Below, piece after piece: positions 36,034-46,373 of a stretch of DNA of 64,000 bases. The stretch's first letter is position 1. Every line of letters begins with the position of its first letter. A program made the translations under genes and the position numbers. Location: contig JAPWHF010000010.1 of the NCBI GenBank assembly GCA_027214125.1, forward strand, positions 1-64,000, in the 5' to 3' direction. Source of the DNA: Zoogloeaceae bacterium G21618-S1 (GTDB lineage: Bacteria; Pseudomonadota; Gammaproteobacteria; Burkholderiales; Rhodocyclaceae). The notes under the pieces were generated by a model, which was given only the letters and a program-made list of their open reading frames with translations, was not told the DNA's origin and did no database searches.

Positions 36034-37338
36034 TCAGGGGGCGGCGGGGGCGTCGAGCCGCGAGGCCAGCACCTGGTCGACCCGGTTCTTGTCGACGTCC
36101 ATGACTTCAAAGGCCCAGTCGTCGCAGGTGAAGCGTTCGGACTTTTTGGGGATGCGGCCGAGGATGGCGAGCACGAAGCCGCCGACGGTGTGATAGTTGC
36201 CCAGCGACTCGTCGGGCAGGTGACGGATGCCGAGTTTTTCCTTCATCTCGTCGAGCGGTAGCAGGCCGTCGAGCAGCCAGGAGCCGTCGGGCCGGCGTAC
36301 GGCGAGGGCTTCATCGGGATCGTCGGCGGTCGGGCTCATGTCGCCGACCACGGTCTGCAACAGGTCGTAGAGGGTGACGATGCCTTCGGTCTGGCCGAAT
36401 TCGTTGACCACAAAGGCGAAGGAGCTGCGGTGCGTGCGGAACTGGCGTAGCAGGTCGATCAGGGTCAGCACGCTGGGCACGAACAGCGGCGGGGTCATGG
36501 GCATTTCGCCGAAGTCGATGTCGCCGCTCAGTGCGGCCTCGAGCAGGTCCCGGCTTTCGGCGACGCCAATCACGTTCTGCAGCCCGCCCTTGCAGACCGG
36601 AAAGCGCGACAGGTGGCGCTCACGCAGGCAGCGCAGGTTGTCTTCGCGGGGTGACTGCAAGTCGAGGATGGTGACATCGGCCGCGGGGGTCATGACGGCG
36701 CCAACGCGACGGTCATCGAGTCGGAACACGTTGCCCAGCATATGGCTTTCTTCGGGGCCGATGGCGCCGGAGCGCTCGCTCTCGTCCACATAGGCGAGGA
36801 TGTCTTCCACGCCGGGCAGCGCGGGGGCTGCGCGAAACGGCAGGATGCGTAGCACCAGGTCGGCCGACCAGGACAGGAAGCGGATGGCGGGCGACATGAT
36901 GCGGATGAACAGGTGCATGAAGGGCGCGGTGAGCACCGCCACCCGTTCGGGGTCGGCAATGGCGATGCGCTTGGGCACGATCTCGCCGAACACGATGGAG
37001 GCCGCGGTGACGATGACGATGGTGGTGGCCAGGGCGATCTGCCCGGCCCAGGCGGCGGCCCAGGGCGCGAGGCTGACGACGGCCGCTTCGAGGCCGGTCT
37101 TCATGGCCGATTCGCCGAAAATGCCGGCCATCAGCGAGGCGGCGGTGATACCGGTCTGGGTGGCGGCGAGGAAGTGGCTGGGCGTCTCCTTGATCGCCAG
37201 GGCGAGCCCGGCACGGGCGTCACCCGCTTCGCGCAGCTGGTGCAGCCGCGCCTTGCGCGCCGAGGCCAGCGCCATTTCGGTGAGCGAGAACAGACTCGAT
37301 ATGCCAATCAATAACAGCAGGATCCACAAGGCATCCAT
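36034..37338 (-). CDS. CNNM/CorC-type membrane protein (hemolysin C family, UPF0053)
   Basis: The 434-residue protein has the three-part layout: an N-terminal DUF21/CNNM membrane domain (MDALWILLLLIGISSLFSLTEMALASARKARL ... GEIVPKRIAI), a CBS pair (MTPAADVTILDLQ ... RFPVCKGGLQNVIGVAESRDLLEA ... FVVNEFGQTEGIVTLYDLLQTVVGDM) and a C-terminal transporter-associated domain (WLLDGLLPLDEMKEKLGI ... YHTVGGFVLAILGRIPKKSERF). Family members are implicated in Mg2+/Co2+ export; the hemolysin label is historical. It is complete. Its C-terminus ends in a short Pro/Ala tail. Confidence 0.93.
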   Translation of the reverse strand: MDALWILLLLIGISSLFSLTEMALASARKARLHQLREAGDARAGLALAIKETPSHFLAATQTGITAASLMAGIFGESAMKTGLEAAVVSLAPWAAAWAGQIALATTIVIVTAASIVFGEIVPKRIAIADPERVAVLTAPFMHLFIRIMSPAIRFLSWSADLVLRILPFRAAPALPGVEDILAYVDESERSGAIGPEESHMLGNVFRLDDRRVGAVMTPAADVTILDLQSPREDNLRCLRERHLSRFPVCKGGLQNVIGVAESRDLLEAALSGDIDFGEMPMTPPLFVPSVLTLIDLLRQFRTHRSSFAFVVNEFGQTEGIVTLYDLLQTVVGDMSPTADDPDEALAVRRPDGSWLLDGLLPLDEMKEKLGIRHLPDESLGNYHTVGGFVLAILGRIPKKSERFTCDDWAFEVMDVDKNRVDQVLASRLDAPAAP

Positions 37339-37393
37339 GGTGCAACTCCGAAGCAGGCCGCAGTGGCGGCGCCGATAGTCTACCCGTCGTGGA

Positions 37394-38470
<1,077 letters not shown>

Positions 38471-38495
38471 GGATCTGGCGTGAAATGCCTCGACG

Positions 38496-38527
38496 AAAAA
38501 AGCCCGCCATCGCGGTGGCGGGCCTTT
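38496..38527 (-). terminator. Intrinsic terminator after the Liv-type binding-protein gene
   Basis: On the minus strand GCCCGCCA-CCGCGA... forms the stem GGCCCGCCA/TGGCGGGC with a short loop and is followed by TTTTTT. It lies 19 bp after the stop at 38546 and just before the antiporter gene. A weaker T-run (CCTTTT) on the other side would allow bidirectional action. Confidence 0.9.
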
Positions 38528-38545
38528 TCGATCATTGCAGCATGA

Positions 38546-39658
38546 TCAGTTCAGGGTGGCCCACTTGCCGTCCTTGAACTGGAACAGCGTGGTGCCGCCG
38601 GACTTGATGTCGCCGAACTTGTCGAAGGCGATCTGGCCGGTCACGCCTTCATACGAAATGCTCTGCAGCGCCGGCAGATACTTGGCCGGTGCGGTCGAGC
38701 CAGCGACCTTCATGGCTTCGATCATCGCCATGGCGGCGTCGTAGCTGTAGGGGGCGTAGAGCTGCACGTCGGTGTTGAAGCGCTTTTTGAAGCGGGCCTT
38801 GAAGTCGGCGCCCTTGGGCATTTTCTCCATCGGGATGCCGGCTTGCGAGCAGTAGGTGTCTTCCTTGAGGGCCTCGCCGCCGAGCTTGAGCATTTCGCCG
38901 GTGCACACGCCGTCGCCGCCAAGGAACTTGCCGGCGTAGCCGAGCTGGCGCATCTGGCGCAGCATCGGTGCGGCCTGGGCGTCCATGCCGCCGTAGAAGA
39001 TGGCGTCGGGCTGCTGGCCCTTGATCTTGGTGAGGATGGCCATGAAGTCGGTGGCCTTGTCGTTGGTGAATTCGCGGCCCACCACTTGCACGCCATAGCC
39101 CTTGAGGGCGTCGGAGAAGGCGTCGGCCAGGCCCTGACCGTAGGCGGTGCGGTCGTCGATGATGGCGACCTTCTTGAGCTTGAGCGATTCGGCGGCGTAC
39201 TTGGCCATCGCGGCGCCCTGCTGCAGGTCGTTGGCGATGACGCGGAAGGTGACCTTGTAGCCCTGGCGGGTGAGTTTGGGGTTGGTGGCCGAGGGCGTGA
39301 TGACCGGAATGCCGGCCTGCTCATACACGCGCGAGGCGGGGATCGAGGCGCCGGAGGTGACATGGCCGACCACGCCGACGACTTCGGCATCGGCCAGGCG
39401 CTGGGCGGCGGTGGTGGCCATGCGCGGGTCGGCCTGATCGTCCTCACCCATCAGCTCGAAGGTGACCTTCTTGCCGGCAATCATGACGCCGGCGGCGTTG
39501 GCGTCTTCGACCGCCAGACGGGCGCCGTTCTCGCCGTCCTTGCCAATGTGGGCGATCGGGCCGGTCAGCGGGCCGGCGTGGCCGATTTTGACGGCGTCCG
39601 CGTGGGCAACACCGAGGCCGAGGCCGAACAGGGCCAGTGCGAGTACTGTTTTTTGCAT
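38546..39658 (-). CDS. Branched-chain amino acid-type ABC transporter substrate-binding protein (LivJ/LivK-like)
   Basis: 370 residues with a Sec signal peptide (MQKTVLALALFGLGLGVAHA|DAVKIG). The mature periplasmic protein shows type-I binding-protein hallmarks: VKIGHAGPLTGPIAHIGKDGENGARLAVEDANA, VVGHVTSGASIPASRVYEQAGIPVITPSATNP, VAIIDDRTAYGQGLADAF and FYGGMDAQAAPMLRQM. Leu/Ile/Val or related amino acids or amides are the family substrates. No permease or ATPase genes accompany it, and it ends at its own terminator, so it is a solitary gene using components encoded elsewhere. Confidence 0.93.
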   Translation of the reverse strand: MQKTVLALALFGLGLGVAHADAVKIGHAGPLTGPIAHIGKDGENGARLAVEDANAAGVMIAGKKVTFELMGEDDQADPRMATTAAQRLADAEVVGVVGHVTSGASIPASRVYEQAGIPVITPSATNPKLTRQGYKVTFRVIANDLQQGAAMAKYAAESLKLKKVAIIDDRTAYGQGLADAFSDALKGYGVQVVGREFTNDKATDFMAILTKIKGQQPDAIFYGGMDAQAAPMLRQMRQLGYAGKFLGGDGVCTGEMLKLGGEALKEDTYCSQAGIPMEKMPKGADFKARFKKRFNTDVQLYAPYSYDAAMAMIEAMKVAGSTAPAKYLPALQSISYEGVTGQIAFDKFGDIKSGGTTLFQFKDGKWATLN

Positions 39659-39836
39659 TTTGCTAGCTCTCCTGGAAGCTATCGAGTGTCAAAATGGGAT
39701 CAACGCTGGCCGGTGTGGTGCGAAAAAAGTGCTCGCGCATCCCGCCGACATCGCGAAAACGCTGCGTCAAACCCCCGATATTCTAGCGCCGGGGGCCGTG
39801 CGGCGCACGGATCGGCCCATTTTCGACGGAGGCCTC

Positions 39837-40325
39837 ATGAAGAAGTTGCTGTCCTTGCTGTGTGGTGTGCTGAGCCTGTTCGGGCTCAGCGCGTGTGATC
39901 AGTTCGTCATCGAAGACCTCAAACCGGGGGTGTCGACCGGCTTCGAGGTGCGCGACAAGCTCGGCCCGCCGGGGATCGAGTGGCGCAACGATGATGGCTC
40001 GGTGACCTGGGAGTACACCCAGCAGCCGCAGGGCATCACCTGTTATCTGATCACGCTCGACAGCAGCAACGTGGTGCAGAAGGTCGAGCAGGTGCTGACC
40101 GAGGCGCAGTTCGCCCGCATTCAGCCCGGTCTGAACCAGGATCAGGTGCGCCGCCTGCTCGGCAAGCCGGCCAAGACCCAGTTCTTTCAGCTCAAGAACG
40201 AGACGGTGTGGGATTGGTTGATCGATAACAGCAATGCGGCCGAACCGACTTATTTCAATGTCTATTTCAACCCTCAGGGCCAGGTGGTGCGCACGGGCCG
40301 TGACATCGAATACAAGGGGCGCTGA
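39837..40325 (+). CDS. BamE-like lipoprotein, first of a tandem pair
   Basis: 162 residues from ATG 39837, preceded by GGAGG. Lipoprotein signal MKKLLSLLCGVLSLFGLSAC (LSAC). The mature protein has two half-units, LKPGVSTGFEVRDKLGPPGIEWRNDDGSVTWEYT and IQPGLNQDQVRRLLGKPAKTQFFQLKNETVWDW. These are the BamE/SmpA-type 'pG(x)...LG(k)P' motif followed by a Trp/Tyr-rich strand. It ends YFNVYFNPQGQVVRTGRDIEYKGR. Two bases separate it from its paralogue. Likely an outer-membrane lipoprotein of envelope assembly or stress; exact role unknown. Confidence 0.82.
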   Translation: MKKLLSLLCGVLSLFGLSACDQFVIEDLKPGVSTGFEVRDKLGPPGIEWRNDDGSVTWEYTQQPQGITCYLITLDSSNVVQKVEQVLTEAQFARIQPGLNQDQVRRLLGKPAKTQFFQLKNETVWDWLIDNSNAAEPTYFNVYFNPQGQVVRTGRDIEYKGR

Positions 40326-40327
40326 TC

Positions 40328-40879
40328 ATGAAAGCCTGGTGGGTGGTGATGTTGGTGTTGGGAGTGTCCGCCTGCGCGACGCGGCCACCGATCATGCCGG
40401 GCCAGACGGCGGTGCAGGTGCGCACAGAGCGCGGTGCGCCGACCCGGATCATCGCGCAGCCCGATGGTGGCGAGTTATGGCAATACGCCACGCAGCCTTT
40501 CGGCACCACCTGTGTGCAGGTGAGGTTCGATACGACGGGGCAGGTGGTGGAGACCTGGGATGGCCTCGCCGCCGACCGTCTGGCGCGCATCCGGCCGGGC
40601 ATGACGGTGGCGCAGGTGATCGATCAACTCGGTCCGCAGCGCAGCGTCGAGCGGTTTTCGCTGTCGGGTGAGACGGTGTATGACTGGAACATCAGCAATA
40701 GCGGCAACCCTGGCACGGCCACGTACTTCAATGTGCATTTCCGCGATGAGGTGGTGCTGCGTACCTCGACCACTTACGAGTACCCGCGCGACGGGCTGTT
40801 CTTTGGCGGCTTCGGCATTGGGGTGGGTAGTGGTTCCGGCGTGGGTGTCGGCATCAATATTGGTATCGGATCGCACTAA
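40328..40879 (+). CDS. BamE-like lipoprotein, second of a tandem pair, with Gly-rich tail
   Basis: 183 residues with lipobox VSAC ([16 protein letters not shown]). It parallels the preceding gene block by block: [39 protein letters not shown], then [35 protein letters not shown] and [22 protein letters not shown]. It then adds a ~30-residue Gly/Val/Ile tail ([21 protein letters not shown]). The tail resembles glycine-zipper-like outer-membrane segments. Duplication of the upstream gene is clear. The stop codon overlaps the stop of the convergent kinase gene. Confidence 0.82.
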   Translation: MKAWWVVMLVLGVSACATRPPIMPGQTAVQVRTERGAPTRIIAQPDGGELWQYATQPFGTTCVQVRFDTTGQVVETWDGLAADRLARIRPGMTVAQVIDQLGPQRSVERFSLSGETVYDWNISNSGNPGTATYFNVHFRDEVVLRTSTTYEYPRDGLFFGGFGIGVGSGSGVGVGINIGIGSH

Positions 40880-43800
40880 GCCTCGCGAGCGGGGTGGAGC
40901 GCATCAAGTGCCGCGACGGCCTCCGGGTAGTTGAAGCGATTCACCTGCGAGATGAGGCCTTGGCCCGCCGGGCCGAAGCAGGCCTTGATCAGCGCGGCGT
41001 TGGATTGCAGTAGGGTGTTGGCGCGCATGTCGCTGGCGATCAGCAAGGGGCGTAGCTCGGCCAGCACGTGTGCCGCCGCCACCGGGTCGGCGGGGGTCGG
41101 GTCGGGCGTGTTCGCGGGGATATCTGAGGGCGACCTGGCGTCGGTGGGCAGCCAGCGCGCCAGGGCTTCGTAGAGTTGGGCCGGCTCGACCGGTTTGGGA
41201 ATGAAGTCGTTCATGCCGGCGGCGAGGCAGGCGTCCTGGTCTTGCGAGAACACGTTGGCGCTCATCGCCAGGATCGGGGTGGCGGCGTAGCCCGGCAGTG
41301 CGCGGATGGCACGTGTTGCGTCGAGCCCGTCCATGATCGGCATCTGCACATCCATGAGCACCAGCGCGTAGGGCTGGGCGCGCGCCATGCGGACCGCAAC
41401 ATCGCCATTCTCGGCGCTGTCGACTTGCCAGCCCTGGGCATCAAGCAGGGCGAGCGCGACTTCGCGATTGACCTCGCTGTCTTCGGCCAGCAGCAGGCGG
41501 TGGGTGTTCGGGGTGTCGTGTGTTGCGTGCGCTGGCGGGGTCGACCTGGGCGCCGGGGTGCATCGTGCCTGGCCGCGCGGCAGGCACACGGAAATCCAGA
41601 AGGTGCTGCCCACGCCGGGGATGCTGTCCACGCCAACGCGGCCATCCATCAGCTCGGCCAGGCGACGGGTGATGGCCAGGCCGAGGCCGGTACCGCCATA
41701 TTTGCGGGTGGTGGAGGCGTCGGCCTGCTCGAACGCATTGAACAGTTGGCGGCGGGCTTCCGGGGGGATGCCGATGCCGGTGTCACTCACCTCGAAGCGG
41801 AGCGTCAGGTGCGTCGGGGTTTCGTCTTTGACACGGGCCCGCAGGGTGATCTGTCCGGCGTCGGTGAATTTGATGGCGTTGCCTGCGTAGTTGAGCAGCG
41901 CCTGGCGCAGGCGGGTGGGGTCGCCGCGCACCCAGGTGGGTTGGCCGATGCCGTCGATTTCAATGCGCAGTGATTTGTCCTGCGCCTGGGTCGCAATCAG
42001 GGAGTGCACCTGGTCGAGCACCATGTCGATGGAGAAGTCGAGCTGTTCGAGTTGTAGCTTGCCGGCTTCGATCTTGGAGAGATCGAGAATGTCATTGAGC
42101 AAAGTGAGCAGGTGGCGGGCCGAGACTTCGACCTTGGCCAGGCGCTCGGCTTGCTTGGGCGTCGGGTGGTCGCGGCTGAGCAGATGCGACAGGCCGACGA
42201 TGGCGTTCATCGGTGTGCGGATTTCGTGACTCATGTTGGCCAGGAAGGCGCTCTTTGCCCGGTTGGCCGATTCGGCTTCAAGCTGCGCCTCGACCAGTTG
42301 GGCGGTGCGCGCCTCGACCAGCTCTTCGAGGTTGTGCCGATGGCGGGTCAGCTCGTCGGCAACGCGTTTCTTTTCTGTGATGTCTTCCTTGATCGCCAGA
42401 TAGTGGGTGATGCGCCCGTCGGGCTGGCGGATCGGGCTGACGATGGCAAACTCGGTGTACTCGCTGCCATCCTTGCGTTTGTTGAACAACTGGCCGCGCC
42501 AGACCTCGCCCCGTCCGAGGCACACCCACATGTCGCGATGCACCTCGGGCGGAGTCTTGCCAGAGTGCAGAATGCGCGGGTTCTGGCCGAGCACTTCATC
42601 GGCGGTATAGCCGCTGATCTGGGTAAAGGCATCGTTTACATATTCGATCCTGGCATCCAGATCGGTGATGACGATGCTCTCCGGACTTTGCGCGACGGCC
42701 AGGGACAGCTTGCGGATCTCGGCCTCTTCTCGGCTGCGGGCAATGGCGATGGCCGCCACATGGGTGGCATGGTCGATCAGCTCCAGATGCCAGCGCGAGG
42801 GTGCGGTCGGCTCGGTGTAGTACACCGCAAAGGTGCCCAGCACGGTGTTGTCTGGCGCGAGAATTGGTGTTGACCAGCATGCGGCCAAGCCATGTTGCGC
42901 CGCGAGGTCTTTGTAGTCGGCCCACAGTGGGTCGGTGGCGATGTCCTCGACGACCACCTGGCTGCCGCGAAAGGCCGCGGTGCCGCAGGAGCCGACGCCT
43001 TCGCCAATGCTGACGCCGTCAATCGCGTTCACATAGTCGAGTGGCAGATTGGGGGAGGCGCCATTGAACAGGCGCCCCTGCGCCGCGTCGAGGAGCAGGA
43101 TTGATGCCCGGATATTGTGCCCCTGTATTTCGATGGCGCGGGCCAGGGTGGCCAAGGTGTCGCTCAAGGGGGCGCCTTTGGCGACCAGCTCCAGTGTCTG
43201 GTTTTGGGTTGCCAGGGTTTTTTCGGCGTGACGCAGCGGGGTAATGTCGCGCGAGATGCCGAACATGCCAACGACCTGGTTCTCGGCGTTCCGCAAGGGG
43301 CCTTTGGTGGCCATGAATACCAGGTCACCATCGGCGGTGCTGATATGTTCGTCGAAGATCACGGTATCGTTGGAGGCCATGACATGGCGGTCATTGGCCA
43401 TGAGTTGTGCGGCCTGATGAGGTGCGAAGATCGCGTAGTCGTCGTGGCCGAGCACGTCTTCGGCGTCGATGCCGGTGAGCCGCGCGGCTTCGCGGTTGAA
43501 CAGCAGGTAGCGGCCTTCAGGGTCCTTGGCAAAAATGGCGTCTTTTGAGCCCGTGACCACGGCGTCAAGCAGGCTCAGCGCGTTCAGCCGTTCGGCCTGT
43601 GCGGTGTAGGCGTTCAGCGCGGAGCGTGTGAGCTGTTGGATGAGGCGGCTGACGAGGCTATAGAGCAACACGGTGGTGACGATGACAAAGGCAAGGCCTT
43701 TGAGCGTGTTGGCCATGGCCAGATGGACCGGGTCGGTCAGCAGATGCTCGACGATCCGGTCCGAAAAGACAATCCACAGACCGGCGAACAGCGCGTAGAT

Positions 43801-43914
43801 CAGTGCGATGCGCAGCACGCGCCCGCGTTGCTGTTTGGCGAACTGTGGGCTGCTTGGCACGTCGTCCACCGGCGGCGGGTTCGGCGCGGGCGAGGCGGGC
43901 TTAGTGGATGTCAT
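40876..43914 (-). CDS. Hybrid sensor histidine kinase (2TM-PAS-GAF-PAS-HisKA-HATPase-REC)
   Basis: 1012 residues from ATG 43914. Two membrane spans ([35 protein letters not shown]) flank a very short periplasmic loop. Then come a PAS ([24 protein letters not shown]), a GAF ([15 protein letters not shown]...[19 protein letters not shown]) and a second PAS ([22 protein letters not shown]). HisKA follows with H563 ([15 protein letters not shown]), then HATPase ([29 protein letters not shown]) and a receiver with D855 ([16 protein letters not shown]). The last ~90 residues have no Hpt histidine motif. Phosphate would therefore go to a separate Hpt or the REC acts as a regulator. It overlaps the HD-GYP gene by 14 bp; signal unknown. 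Confidence 0.93.
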   Translation of the reverse strand: MTSTKPASPAPNPPPVDDVPSSPQFAKQQRGRVLRIALIYALFAGLWIVFSDRIVEHLLTDPVHLAMANTLKGLAFVIVTTVLLYSLVSRLIQQLTRSALNAYTAQAERLNALSLLDAVVTGSKDAIFAKDPEGRYLLFNREAARLTGIDAEDVLGHDDYAIFAPHQAAQLMANDRHVMASNDTVIFDEHISTADGDLVFMATKGPLRNAENQVVGMFGISRDITPLRHAEKTLATQNQTLELVAKGAPLSDTLATLARAIEIQGHNIRASILLLDAAQGRLFNGASPNLPLDYVNAIDGVSIGEGVGSCGTAAFRGSQVVVEDIATDPLWADYKDLAAQHGLAACWSTPILAPDNTVLGTFAVYYTEPTAPSRWHLELIDHATHVAAIAIARSREEAEIRKLSLAVAQSPESIVITDLDARIEYVNDAFTQISGYTADEVLGQNPRILHSGKTPPEVHRDMWVCLGRGEVWRGQLFNKRKDGSEYTEFAIVSPIRQPDGRITHYLAIKEDITEKKRVADELTRHRHNLEELVEARTAQLVEAQLEAESANRAKSAFLANMSHEIRTPMNAIVGLSHLLSRDHPTPKQAERLAKVEVSARHLLTLLNDILDLSKIEAGKLQLEQLDFSIDMVLDQVHSLIATQAQDKSLRIEIDGIGQPTWVRGDPTRLRQALLNYAGNAIKFTDAGQITLRARVKDETPTHLTLRFEVSDTGIGIPPEARRQLFNAFEQADASTTRKYGGTGLGLAITRRLAELMDGRVGVDSIPGVGSTFWISVCLPRGQARCTPAPRSTPPAHATHDTPNTHRLLLAEDSEVNREVALALLDAQGWQVDSAENGDVAVRMARAQPYALVLMDVQMPIMDGLDATRAIRALPGYAATPILAMSANVFSQDQDACLAAGMNDFIPKPVEPAQLYEALARWLPTDARSPSDIPANTPDPTPADPVAAAHVLAELRPLLIASDMRANTLLQSNAALIKACFGPAGQGLISQVNRFNYPEAVAALDALHPAREA

Positions 43915-44998
43915 TGTAGCGTTCGGCAATCTCGACAAAGGCGGTGTAGTTGGCATTGAAACAGTCAACTACCGCCGGATCGAAGTGACTGCCACGACCG
44001 GCGACGATGATGTCGCGAGCCTCGTCGGGGGGCATGCCGGGTTTGTACGCGCGCGCGTGGACGAGTGCATCGAAGACGTCGGCCAGTGCCATCAGCCTCG
44101 CCGAGACCGGAATTGCTTCTCCCGCCAGTCCGTCCGGGTAGCCGGTGCCGTCCCAGTGTTCATGGTGGCTGCGGGCAATTTCCTTGGCCAGCGACAGAAA
44201 CGGCAAGGCCTCGCTGACGTCGCGCTCGGCCTGTTCGATGGCGGTTGCGCCCAGGGCCGAGTGGGTCTGCATGATTTTCCATTCGTCGTCGTCGAGCTTG
44301 CCCGGCTTGAGCAGGATGCAATCAGGAATGCCGACCTTGCCGATGTCGTGCAAGGGCGCCGAGCGGGCCAGCAAGTCGATGTACTGTGGGGTCAGTGTGG
44401 CCGAAAATCGCGGGTGGGCGCTCAGGCAGGTGGCCAGCCGGTGAACGTAGGCCTGGGTGCGCAGCAGGTGGTTGCCGGTGTCGGTGTCGCGGATCTCGGC
44501 CAGATGGGCCAGCGCCCGGATACTGACCGCCTGAATGTGTTCGTTGTCGGACATGCGTCGGGCGATTTCGGTCTCGAGAAACGCGTTGTGATCGCGCAGT
44601 ACGTCGCGCGTGCGTTTGGCTTCGAGTTGGGTGCGCACGCGTGCCAGCAGCAGCGCTGGCCGAATGGGCTTGGCGATGTAGTCGACCGCGCCCAGCGCCA
44701 GGCCGTGCTCTTCATCCTGCGTGTCGGTGAGCGCCGTGAGGAACACCACCGGAATGTCGCGGGTGGCCGGGTTCTGGCGCAGCCGGCCGAGGACGGCGTA
44801 GCCGTCCATGCCCGGCATCATGATGTCGAGCAGAATCAGGTCGGGCGGGGGCAGCGCGGCGGCAATGGCCAGTGCGCGCTCGCCCGAGGTGGTGGCCTGA
44901 ACGGTGTAGTCGGGTTGCAGCACATCGCCGAGCACCGCCAGATTTTCGGGGGTGTCATCGACGATCAGGATGCGGGCATTGGTGTTAATCGGGGACAT
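43901..44998 (-). CDS. HD-GYP response regulator (probable cyclic-di-GMP phosphodiesterase)
   Basis: 365 residues from ATG 44998, which has GGAG five to six bases upstream. N-terminal receiver ([18 protein letters not shown], phosphoacceptor Asp in [15 protein letters not shown], conserved Lys in DYIAKPI), a coiled linker, then an HD-GYP domain with [18 protein letters not shown], the [10 protein letters not shown] metal site and [14 protein letters not shown]. All catalytic motifs are intact, so c-di-GMP hydrolysis is expected. It overlaps the hybrid kinase gene and is the probable output of that kinase, linking an unknown signal to motility/biofilm choice. Confidence 0.94.
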   Translation of the reverse strand: MSPINTNARILIVDDTPENLAVLGDVLQPDYTVQATTSGERALAIAAALPPPDLILLDIMMPGMDGYAVLGRLRQNPATRDIPVVFLTALTDTQDEEHGLALGAVDYIAKPIRPALLLARVRTQLEAKRTRDVLRDHNAFLETEIARRMSDNEHIQAVSIRALAHLAEIRDTDTGNHLLRTQAYVHRLATCLSAHPRFSATLTPQYIDLLARSAPLHDIGKVGIPDCILLKPGKLDDDEWKIMQTHSALGATAIEQAERDVSEALPFLSLAKEIARSHHEHWDGTGYPDGLAGEAIPVSARLMALADVFDALVHARAYKPGMPPDEARDIIVAGRGSHFDPAVVDCFNANYTAFVEIAERYNDIH

Positions 44999-45117
44999 GC
45001 ATTCTCCACCCACGCGTTGCGGCACACCGCCAGTGTGTCGCCAGTGTAGCCATCAATGACTGTTACGGCACGCTTGGCCGAGGCTTGTGCGATTTTTCGC
45101 CCGCGCGGGTCGGTGCC

Positions 45118-45135
45118 TGTGCGGATATCCGCACA
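45118..45135. promoter_or_regulatory. Perfect 18-bp palindrome, probable DctD-like activator site
   Basis: TGTGCGGATATCCGCACA is fully self-complementary. It lies about 90-100 bp upstream of the sigma-54 promoter at 45212, the usual distance for an enhancer bound by a bacterial enhancer-binding protein. The obvious candidate binder is the DctD-like activator at 50376-51707 of the same cluster. Confidence 0.7.
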
Positions 45136-45211
45136 GTGCAGTGCGAGAGCTGGCCTGTGGCTGGCCGCTAAACGATTGATTCTGCGCGAGAACTATCGCC
45201 GTCGGCACAGT

Positions 45212-45227
45212 TGGCCCGGCTCTTGCA
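45212..45227 (+). promoter_or_regulatory. Sigma-54 (-24/-12) promoter for the TAXI-TRAP operon
   Basis: TGGCCCGGCTCTTGCA fits the consensus TGGCAC-N5-TTGCA with the invariant GG and GC at exact spacing. It is followed by 100 bp of leader and then the binding-protein gene. The 330-bp gap between the divergent HD-GYP gene and this operon otherwise contains only the palindrome at 45118 and no gene. Confidence 0.8.
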
Positions 45228-45328
45228 ACGGGGCGTCAGGTCGGGCGCGACCGGCGGTGAGCTTCCCTCCCTGTTCTTGCTGCCGCGTCGTTTGCCCGCC
45301 GACATAACCATCCATGGAGGAGACCACC

Positions 45329-46282
45329 ATGAAATTCATCCGTACCCTGGGGTTCGCTGCGGCAGCCCTGATCGTGTCGACCGGCGTGCAAGCCGAACAG
45401 AAGTTCATCAACGTGCTGACCGGTGGCACCAGCGGCATCTACTACCCCCTGGGCGTGGCCCTGTCCCAGCAGATCGGCAAGGCGCTGCCCGACGCCAAGG
45501 TCAGCGTCCAGTCCACCAAGGCCAGTGCCGAAAACCTGAACCTGCTGCAGGCCGGTCGCGGTGAAATAGGCTTTGCGCTCGCCGATGCGGTGTCCGACGC
45601 CTGGAAGGGTGATGCGGAAGCGGGCTTCAAGCAGAAGCTGGACAAGCTGCGCGGCGTGGCGGCGATCTACCCCAACTACATCCAGATCGTGGCTTCCGAA
45701 GAGTCGGGCATCAAGACGCTGGCCGATCTCAAGGGCAAGCGGGTCTCCGTCGGTGCGCCCAAATCCGGTACCGAGCTGAATGCCCGCGCCGTGCTCAAGG
45801 CCGCCGGCATCGGTTACGAAGGCCTGTCGAAGGTGGAATACCTGCCCTTCGGCGAGTCGGTCGAGCTGATCAAGAACCGTCAGCTGGACGCCACCCTGCA
45901 GTCCGCCGGTCTGGGCGTGGCCTCGCTGCGCGACCTGGCCAGCACCATGAAGATCGTGGTGGTGCCGGTGCCGGCCGATGTGGTGCAGAAAATCGGTGAC
46001 TCGGCCTATCAGCAGGGTGTGGTCCCGGCCAACACCTATGAGGGCCAGACCGCCGACGTGCCGACGGTGGCGATCCGCAACATCCTGGTGACCCACGAAG
46101 GGGTCGATGCCGATACCGTGTACGCGATGGTCAAGTCGATGTTCTCGAACATGGACGCCATGGTGGCCGCTCACTCCGCGGCCAAGGGGATTGTGCTGGA
46201 GAAAGCCTCGACCGGCCTGCCGGTGCCGTTGCATCCGGGTGCCGCGCGCTTCTATGCTGAAGCGAGCAAGGCCGCCAAGTAG
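45329..46282 (+). CDS. TAXI-family TRAP transporter substrate-binding protein
   Basis: 317 residues from ATG 45329, with GGAGGAG upstream. Sec signal MKFIRTLGFAAAALIVSTGVQA. The mature protein has the TAXI signature NVLTGGTSGIYYPLGVALSQQIGKALPDAKVSVQSTKASAENLNLLQAGRGEIGFALADAV, then LKGKRVSVGAPKSGTELNARAVLKAAGI and NILVTHEGVDADTVYAMVKSMF. It captures a carboxylate-type solute (glutamate, succinate or similar in characterised members) in the periplasm and delivers it to the fused permease encoded next. Expression is likely sigma-54 and DctB/DctD-like dependent. Confidence 0.94.
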   Translation: MKFIRTLGFAAAALIVSTGVQAEQKFINVLTGGTSGIYYPLGVALSQQIGKALPDAKVSVQSTKASAENLNLLQAGRGEIGFALADAVSDAWKGDAEAGFKQKLDKLRGVAAIYPNYIQIVASEESGIKTLADLKGKRVSVGAPKSGTELNARAVLKAAGIGYEGLSKVEYLPFGESVELIKNRQLDATLQSAGLGVASLRDLASTMKIVVVPVPADVVQKIGDSAYQQGVVPANTYEGQTADVPTVAIRNILVTHEGVDADTVYAMVKSMFSNMDAMVAAHSAAKGIVLEKASTGLPVPLHPGAARFYAEASKAAK

Positions 46283-46299
46283 TCAGCGACTTTGATGCC

Positions 46300-46325
46300 G
46301 CGGCCGTCCCGCCAGGGACGGCCGC
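46300..46325 (+). promoter_or_regulatory. Intercistronic hairpin between binding protein and permease
   Basis: GCGGCCGTCCC-GCCA-GGGACGGCCGC is a perfect 11-bp stem with a 4-nt loop, 17 bp after the binding-protein stop and without a U-run. Such hairpins commonly protect the upstream message so that the binding protein is made in excess over the permease. Confidence 0.6.
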
Positions 46326-46373
46326 CAGGATAATAATGAAAGACCGCACCGCCCGGTGCGAGGAGACCACACC

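Noticed and set aside
35688-36104. 138-codon plus-strand frame upstream of tpsA
   Set aside because: Overlaps the CNNM-type gene antisense, is Arg/Gly-rich and has no ribosome site.
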